NCBI GenBank assembly: GCA_025093985.1
Contig: JACAAK010000001.1
Location: 558,001 to 622,000 of the forward strand
Origin: Calvatia gigantea
Lineage: Eukaryota; Basidiomycota; Agaricomycetes; Agaricales; Lycoperdaceae
DNA length: 64,000 nt
Reading direction: 5' to 3'
Below are positions 57,227 through 64,000 of this stretch, in pieces; within the stretch, counting starts at the first letter, position 1, and the number at the start of each line of letters is the position of its first letter. A program made the position numbers and the translations under genes. The notes under the pieces were generated by a model. That model was not told the origin of the DNA. It worked only from the letters and a program-made list of their open reading frames with translations, and made no database searches.

Positions 57227-59155
57227 TCAGACTTCAGACATCAAGCTAACAAGGACATCTTTCACCGTTGGTCGAACTTCGTAAGAGTCCACGTAACGTT
57301 CTTCTGTGCCGCTTTCTTCTGCATCATCATTGGAATCGCCAAATGTAGCACCAAAAACGGCGCCGGCTAGCACCTCCTCCCTCGGGCCGTCTCGAACTCG
57401 AAGACGATGTGAAACACATCGGGGAAACACCCTCGCGATATTTACTTCTGTCACGTCTAACACTGGTATCCGTGTGCCCTCCCCTTTTCGGTGCTTCGAA
57501 GATTCCTCAGTGGCGGGATTGCCATGCCCTTTAGATGAGCCGATAGACTTGCGTAGGGAACCAGTAATCCTGACAGTATTATACTCGTCTTCAACGTCCT
57601 GCCAATCATCGTCTCCTTCCTCATCGCCTTCATTATCAGCATCTTGGTCTTTATCTACTTCGTTTTGGAGTAACTCCATTCCAGTCGGATCGAGGCCAAG
57701 AACGCGTGCAGCTCGAGCGAGCCTCTCCGTATCACATCTACAACGTGCCGAAAGTAAGGTGCCGTCAATCTGAGCGTGGTTCTGGGTTGCTGAGAATAGG
57801 TCGGCTAGGTAAATAGATAGTGCAGGTGCAAGGCACGTCTTATTGTGTGCTTGATGGAGAAGCTCAATAAAATCCCGCCGTATTATAGGTAAGGGGAACG
57901 AAGGAAGCTGAGGAACACTATGTGAATAAGAGCGCGAGTGCGTAGAGGGATGTGATGCATGAAAGGATTGGCGGTGATGCGGTAGTGCTCTAGTACCATA
58001 CGGAGGTGTATAGGTTGGGGGCAATGATATATGCGGGTTGGCCAATGGACTTGAGGGGTTAGAATGAGTTCCCGAGCCAGTGCGTCCAATAGGAGGCGAA
58101 AGGAGCATAGATTGCAAAGCATGCCGGACGTTAGGTTTAATGGCGACATTGCAACTCATCGCGAACTTGTCCAACTGCGGTAAAGGTTCAAACATTCATC
58201 AGTGCCTGTACACTGCTGATATGATGAGTCAAACCTACCAATGACTTATGAATATTTGGTCGCTCTCTTGGCTCCATAGAACAGACGTAAACAACAATAA
58301 ATCCATCGGGTAAATCCCATGTGCCTTCATAATCTGGATCAGTATCATCTCCTCCGCCCTGTCGCCGCCGGCCATCGCTCCGGCTGGCGTCAAGTATGAT
58401 TTTTCTGTCTGCGAGGACTTGAGCAAGCGCTCGCTGTGATATAATACTAGCATTTTCGAGCCCCGTGATAACAAGTGCACGAGGCAGTTGAGGCTGTGGT
58501 TTATTCCCCGAATAACTGTGGCGACCAGTCTCCGTATGGTTGTTGGCCTTGACGTGACGACCAGTTGGTGGGCCTTCCGACAATGCGGTCCGGTCTATGT
58601 GGGGACGCGTTGGAGACATAAAGGTTTTATCCGGCACCGTATGTGGCCTGTTGAGATTTTTGGAACGGCGAGGGCGGAGACCCCGCGATCTATTTGCATC
58701 TGAGCTTTCATCCTGAGACGTAAGGTTTGACGCTGAGGAAGAAAAGGCGCCGGGCAAGAAAAGGGACTTGAGGAAAAAGGTGGTGCTGAGAGGCCCACTA
58801 TCATTTGGTGGGGACGACTTGCGGCGGATCTTGAGTTTGTGTGTGGTGTAATCAAACACTGATGAGAGGGTCTGCACAAAAATGGGGATTAAACCAGATT
58901 TAACTGTCATGCTATGCTGGAGCCACCAGCACCTCAACGTACCCAAACAGCCAGTCGTGCAACGAGACTAGCATCCTCTTCTGGTGTCCGAATGATCAGA
59001 TGACAGTCTCCAGCAATGATGGATGTCAGTAGTGCCTGTAGAAGGACCGGGTCGATGGGCGGTGTGGCAGGCCATGTAGCGTGTCGGATGTGATTGACAA
59101 TTGTGTTGAAGAGGTCCGGAGTGCCGATGAGGTGTGTGGGCAACGAGTGGGACAT
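57227..59155 (-). CDS. Degenerate AAA (Mg-chelatase/MCM-like) domain protein
   Basis: Exons on the minus strand: 59155-58943, 58871-58239, 58174-57227; 1794 nt, 597 aa, all junctions in phase 0. The N-terminal part (residues 1-71) has LLQALLTSIIAGDCHLIIR where an AAA P-loop would stand, without a GXXGXGK[ST] motif. A basic, Ser-rich linker follows. Then come ALVITGLENASIISQRALAQ, WDLPDGFIVVYVCS and RPNIHKSLLDKFAMS, which match the order and wording of the sensor/arginine-finger part of Mg-chelatase and MCM ATPases. The C-terminal half has an acidic patch (DEEGDDDWQDVEDEY). Probably no ATPase activity; function unknown. It shares a 191-bp upstream region with the divergent membrane-protein gene. 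Confidence 0.78.
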
Positions 59156-59346
59156 GGAACATGGAAGCGAGGAACACGGAGCGCGCTAGTAGCTGGGACA
59201 GTTACTTGAAGGACTTACGGATAAGGTGACTGATGTTGGGATGACAATCTTCTGTCACCGCTTCTTCTCCAATAATATCCATTAATACCACATCTCCAGC
59301 TATCTGCCGTCCACGTTGTCTCTTCTTCTACTCCTCCCATGAGTCT
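59156..59346. promoter_or_regulatory. Short bidirectional promoter region
   Basis: Only 191 bp separates the start codons of the AAA-like gene (minus) and the membrane-protein gene (plus). Both promoters must lie here or overlap the genes. No distinct box was recognised. Confidence 0.55.
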
Positions 59347-62300
59347 ATGGCCAACCCAGTGCAGTTTACTGTGGACGATACCTCCCCGGCCATCACCTAC
59401 TTTCCTTTCGCCGATACACTCTCTACTCCCAATCTACCCGCGGGCTGGAACCCATTCATCGTCGGCCTCGGGTTTGCCACACCCCCCGGTCTACAGGCCA
59501 CTGGGCAGACCCAACACATCACTTCCCGCAATGGCGCATCTATCATTCTTCTCTGGCATGGTTAGTCTATTAGCTCGCTTCATTCTTGCCTCAGGCTAAA
59601 CTTCGCATCTAGGGACATCTATCCAACTCTTCGGAAACATTACATCCCAAGCCAGCTATTCTTTGCAGCTCGATGGAGCTGCGATCCAGCCCAACAAGAC
59701 TAGCGCCAACGACAACCTTCTAGCCTTCCTCGATGGTCTGGTCGACACAAACCATTCCCTTGTTCTCACTGCAAACATCCCAGAAGATCCCCCCTCATCG
59801 CTGGCGTTTGATAGGGCTGTGATAAAAAGTCCCCCACCAGAAAACTTCTCCAAGTGGGCTCTATCCTTCTCTTCACGTTCATGTATTATCCTTACCCGTT
59901 CATGTATTATCCTTACCCATATCACAGTATTACCTTCTCCGAGCATCCTCTCCATGACAGCGATGTCACGTTCTCAGGACAATGGACTCTCGTGTCATCC
60001 ACACCTCCCGTTCTTCACCTATCCCAGGCACAAGGCGACCTTGCGGAGGCGACATTTTCTGGTATGTCTTGTCAACCTCTCTCTTCTTCTCCACATGGTA
60101 ACTATATGCCGTCAATCAAACTTTCTATCTCATCTAGGTATTTCCGTTCGCATCTTTGGCACAGACATCACCAACATCAGGCAACTACTCTGTCATGCTC
60201 GATGGTACCCAGTACCCGATATACTCCGCCAGGTCCTCTTTCATCAACACTAACGTTCTCCTCTTCTTCGCTTCCGGCCTCGATGCAAACGTCTCCCACC
60301 ACATTGCAGTGCGTAATGAAGGCGGAGGTACTCTCCAACTCAACTCCGACGGCTTCGATATCTTTTCTTCTGGCGAACCCACGTATGTCAATTTTCAGGA
60401 TTCTATTCTTAATAATCCCTTCCAACATTTCTGTATTCGGTGCACACACGTTCACGTCATTTTTAATTTTCTCTATGAACTACCCTCTTTGATTTCCTGA
60501 TTGGATGATGGAGTGCTAAAAATATGACACATTACCCGCAGCGCATTACCGCCATCTGATAATGGGACACCATCAGGGAATACCGGAAATACGACCCTCC
60601 CGTCCCCGCCGAATCCAGCCGTCGTCAGGGATATCCGCTAATTCAAGATTTGCAAAGGGGACGATTGCCGCACTTGTGTTGGCCGGTATCTTGGCATTCA
60701 TACTCCTAACAGGCGCACTATTCTATTTCTGCGTCTGGAGACCGAGACGACGACGACGACGGAGACGACAACGTGCGCGCGAACTCGATTATGGGTATCT
60801 CCCAACCGGAGCATCTCACCAACAAAAACCACGAAGTCAACGGAGAGATTCTCTGTATCCCAGAGAAAAAGAACAGGAGGCCATCATTGTCGGCAACGGA
60901 GAAAGAGGGGAGGAAAGAATTTTGGACATCGGGCATGTGGACAGAAACCAACCTGACGACGCAATCAATACCACGGCTCTCCCAGTCCATGGTACCATCG
61001 TCAACACCAACTCCGGAAGTGAAAGTGGCAATCCAGTTCCCAATGACGACCGCGGCCGCCGGGCCAGTAATAGAAGCGGCTTCGCTCGGTGGAAACGAGA
61101 GGTTAACACCCTGTCTGGGCTCACGACGATAGGACTCAAGTTTAGGCATTCCGATTCTGCGGGAGAGAATGAGAAATCACCTAGTTCGCCGGGAAATTTC
61201 ATTTATCATCCCTATGGTGATGTTGACGTTGGGCATGGTTCTGGTGGCAGCGGGAACGGCAATGGCAATGGATTCATCTATGGGCGGTATGATCCTGAAG
61301 TGGATGGTGGACACGTAGGCGCAGGCGGTGATGCTGTTGGTGGTGTGAGATCTCTCAGTACCCGATCCTCAAGTCCGTTCCCTACGATTCGGAAGAAAAC
61401 GGTCGAACAATAACCTCAGTCCGAAGACCTAGCAAAGGCAAAGGGAAGTTGAGCAGGATCGGAAGCCCGGGTTTCCCATTCCGTCTTAGTTCCCATTCGC
61501 GGACATGGTGACAGTTCAGGATCTTGTCCAGACCAATACGACCCCTACCACGACCTTCCCCCGCAAGACCGGGACTTACAATCCAAAGTTGAGGGGGATG
61601 GAGCTGAAGTAGAGTCACTGTCCGCGTTGACCTCCCTCTCTTACGCCTCGAACCCAAATGCCGCTGTCTACCTAAGCGCACAACCACCTTCCTACGCTGC
61701 TTCCATCTCGCAATCGAATGATACATCATCGCCCCCGAGCGTTCCAAGGAGCATAACCCGGTCTCCACAGACCCAGAGTAGGAATACGAGCGCGCCTCCA
61801 TCGCCTCTTGATGCTCAAGGCCCCGGACCCCAACACGACATCCCCGTTCCTACCCCCCTGCCTACGACTCACACTTCGACACCGCAACAGCCACGGCCCC
61901 TACCACAACAGCCCGGATCGCAACCGCAATTACCTTCTCAAAGCCAACAACAACAGCACCCCCCTGATCGACGGACGCGATCAGATGAAGCTGGGGTGCA
62001 TGGGACGGGGAGGCATATATTGAGTATCGGAAGTGGATTGGCGGGCGTCGGAGGGCCTATATCTGTGCGTGCTGCTATTCGTGGGTTAAGCCCGAGGATA
62101 AGCAAGTCCAGGAAGAGTCTGGAAAGGAGGAGAAGCGGGAAAGGGAAAGGGAAAGAAAGCCAGTCCGGGAGTGGTCAGCAACTCGAGAGGAACCAAGAGG
62201 TACAGCTAGAAAGGGAGAAGCAGAAGCAGGAGAGGGAGGAGAGGGAGCGAGAACAGCAGCGACAATCGCGCGAAGGACCGTCTGATAATCCCCCTCGTTC

Positions 62301-64000
62301 GGACGTTGCGAGTGGGAGTGCCTCCGAAAGTTTACCCCCCCCTCCGGCTATGTCCACCACGTTTTTGTCAGGACCTGGACCGAGAACAGGCTCACCTGTT
62401 CGTGCGCTCCCACCTATCCCCACTCCTGCGCCCGGCTCCTCGCAACACCAAGCCCAACCAACAGCATCACAGCAGAAGGACACAAGGCCCACCTCCTCTG
62501 GAGGCAAATCGAGACGCAAACAGCCCCCTAGGGACTCCGTCGTGACCTCCGAACCCGCGCCCACCTCGTTTCTAAATATACCTTCGGCTTCACCACTGAA
62601 ACTCGATTTTGACCAACCTATCGACAAACCCACTCCTCCTTCTACTGCCTCAATAAGCGTTGTCGCGCCTTCATCTTCATCCTCTCCTACAACTAGCAGC
62701 AGCGAGAGAAAGTTCAAGGGACGTTCATCGACGGGTGATGCCGCAGGCCTTGGGTCCCCGGGCGCCGTGCAGTCGTTTGCTGAAGCTGCTGCTATCGCTG
62801 CCACTCCAAATACCACCAGTGGTGCGGGTGCTAGTGGGATTCTCGTCGAAGCAGGCTCGAGCACAAGCGGTGTTCCTGCAGCACCAGACGGTGGTGAAGG
62901 TGACAAAGGTGGCTCTAGGAGACTGTCGACGGCTTCGAGGGTTCGCTTCGAAGATGATACAACAAGTACGAGTGCCAGTCCTGCGACTGTGGAGGCAACC
63001 ACAGCGGAGAGGAGGAAGGGGAAGGAGAAGGAAGAGAGGGGAAAGGAAAGGGAGGGAAAGGGAAAGGGAAAGGGAAAAGCCAAGGAGAAGGACAAGGAGA
63101 CTAAATGGAAGTTTAGGCTGACCCCACCTAGTGGCCAATCCCCTACGTCGATCGAGACACCCAGCGCGGAATCAGGGAACAAACCTGGACCCGAACAGTC
63201 GCCTGAGATGGCCAACACATCCTTCCTGGACTTCTACTCTAACCCTCCGTCAGTTCACTCCCGGCGTACTTCTGAACAATCTGGCTTAGAACGCACTCCA
63301 AGTAATGGTGGCCAAGATCGAATCTGGTCAATGCAACTTCCGGGTCGTGACGTGATCCCACCTCCCCCTCCCACTCCGAGCACAGGACTTAAATCGAAGT
63401 GGAGCAATACGACGATGCAGACAAATCACACTCAATCCTCTTCTACGGATTCAGGGAATGGGTCCGAAGCACAGCACCTTGAAGTTGTACCAGAGACATC
63501 GCGATATTCGAATATCTTCCCATTCCCACTTGCTATCCCCCCATCTCCGAACATGCCTGAAGGATTCGCGGGTGTTGAGCCTTCGCCTTCGTTGATGTCA
63601 CCTACTGCAAGTCTGCCTGTACCTGGTACGTCGAGAAAGCCGGGTCATGGCAAACACCTTCAAATGCCCAACACAGGGCGTCCAGGTGCATCCGGCGACA
63701 AACCTGAAGATGCTTCTAACGCAGGCAGCACTGACTCTCCGACCGACAGCTTTCCTTATTCTATCTCAGACATACATTTCAGAAATAGCCTCCTAGGATC
63801 CGACTCCGACCCGGATCTAGAGCCAGGACAGGTACAATTTGCTCGTCGGCATTCACTCACACATCCGCCCCTCCCTTCGACGCCGTTGACGCCTCAACGG
63901 TTCAACCCTGGACAAGAACAACCCCAACAGCAACAACACAGCGCTGCGAGTTCGATTGTTCAAAGGGTATTTGGTGGTAGGAGTGGAAACTCGACAGCAC
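59347..64000 (+). CDS. Single-pass membrane protein with extracellular beta-rich domains and long cytoplasmic tail (3' end outside window)
   Basis: Start MANPVQFTVDDTSPAITYF at 59347. Exon 1 ends near 59561 (LLWHG), exon 2 begins GTSIQLFGNITSQASYSLQL. A second, similar module follows (DVTFSGQWTLVSS ... VRIFGT ... SGNYSVMLDGTQYPIY), so the ectodomain is two repeats of a carbohydrate-binding-like beta-sandwich common in Agaricomycetes. Then come a Pro/Asn stalk, one helix (GTIAALVLAGILAFILLTGA), a stop-transfer run of Arg, and a tail rich in Ser, Pro, Gln and Lys/Glu repeats, open from 61564 to the window end (over 800 codons). Introns: 59562-59615, about 60062-60136 and 60383-60540. Frame changes occur near 59850, 60170 (+1), 60627 (+1), 61370 and 61505. 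No N-terminal signal peptide is obvious. Possibly a wall sensor, by architecture only. Confidence 0.75.
59876..59917 (+). repeat. Tandem duplication of 21 bp in the membrane-protein gene
   Basis: GTTCATGTATTATCCTTACC plus one C, twice in a row, coding FMYYPYP twice in the frame that continues into the second ectodomain module. Confidence 0.85.

Noticed and set aside
62175..63218. Open frame of 347 codons on the minus strand
   Set aside because: It is antisense to the long open tail of the membrane-protein gene; its Leu/Ser/Pro composition is the complement of Glu/Gly/Lys-rich coding sequence, with no motif of its own.

Overview
The window is fungal nuclear DNA, almost certainly from an Agaricomycete (mushroom-forming basidiomycete, probably Agaricales). 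Genes carry many short introns of about 45-75 nt with GT..AG ends. The families fit as well: a Cps1/hyaluronan-synthase-like GT2, a Hac1/Cib1-type bZIP, an F-box gene with basidiomycete-type motifs, a Zn2Cys6 regulator with 14 exons, and Ty3/gypsy, Tad-like LINE and Tc1/mariner relics. I found no rRNA, tRNA or CRISPR array.

Layout. (1) 1-17.5 kb is GC-balanced host DNA: the 3' end of a PC-esterase gene (+), a GT2 polysaccharide synthase (+, two apparent +1 frameshifts), a broken F-box gene (-) with a diverged duplicate of its 3' end, an RNase P subunit Rpr2/Rpp21 gene (-), a seven-helix membrane protein with a very long disordered tail (-), and a Hac1-type bZIP (+). (2) About 17.56-53.05 kb is an AT-rich, CpG-poor island of nested and decayed transposons. 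It holds a Tc1/mariner relic inside a Ty3 pol fragment, a LINE cut by an LTR element and then partly inverted, a Ty3 pol of about 3.8 kb disabled almost only by TGA codons, two unrecognised multi-exon genes associated with a pair of about 1.3-kb near-identical inverted repeats, a chromodomain integrase followed by a zinc-knuckle ORF, a copia gag relic and a solo LTR with target-site duplication. (3) 53.07-64 kb is host DNA again: a complete Zn2Cys6/fungal_trans regulator (-), a degenerate AAA (Mg-chelatase/MCM-like) protein (-), and the 5' two thirds or more of a single-pass membrane protein (+) that runs off the window.

Main points. The bZIP gene contains a strong candidate for an Ire1-type unconventional intron: 41 nt, between a perfect 8-bp/7-nt-loop hairpin and a CUG|CAGC loop, and its removal switches the frame into the downstream ORF. 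The inverted-repeat pair (two arms of exactly 1299 bp, TTAA at both outer ends, many copies of the word TTAGATTA) is the least explained structure. The repeats record a CpG-directed C-to-T decay: in-frame Arg CGA codons read TGA, and splice donors read ATAAGT after C. Several + strand host genes show isolated single-base frame changes while four other host genes read cleanly through 3 to 14 exons, so those changes could be assembly indels or true decay.

All functional statements rest on motif recognition by eye. Exon boundaries were deduced from splice signals and reading-frame continuity.
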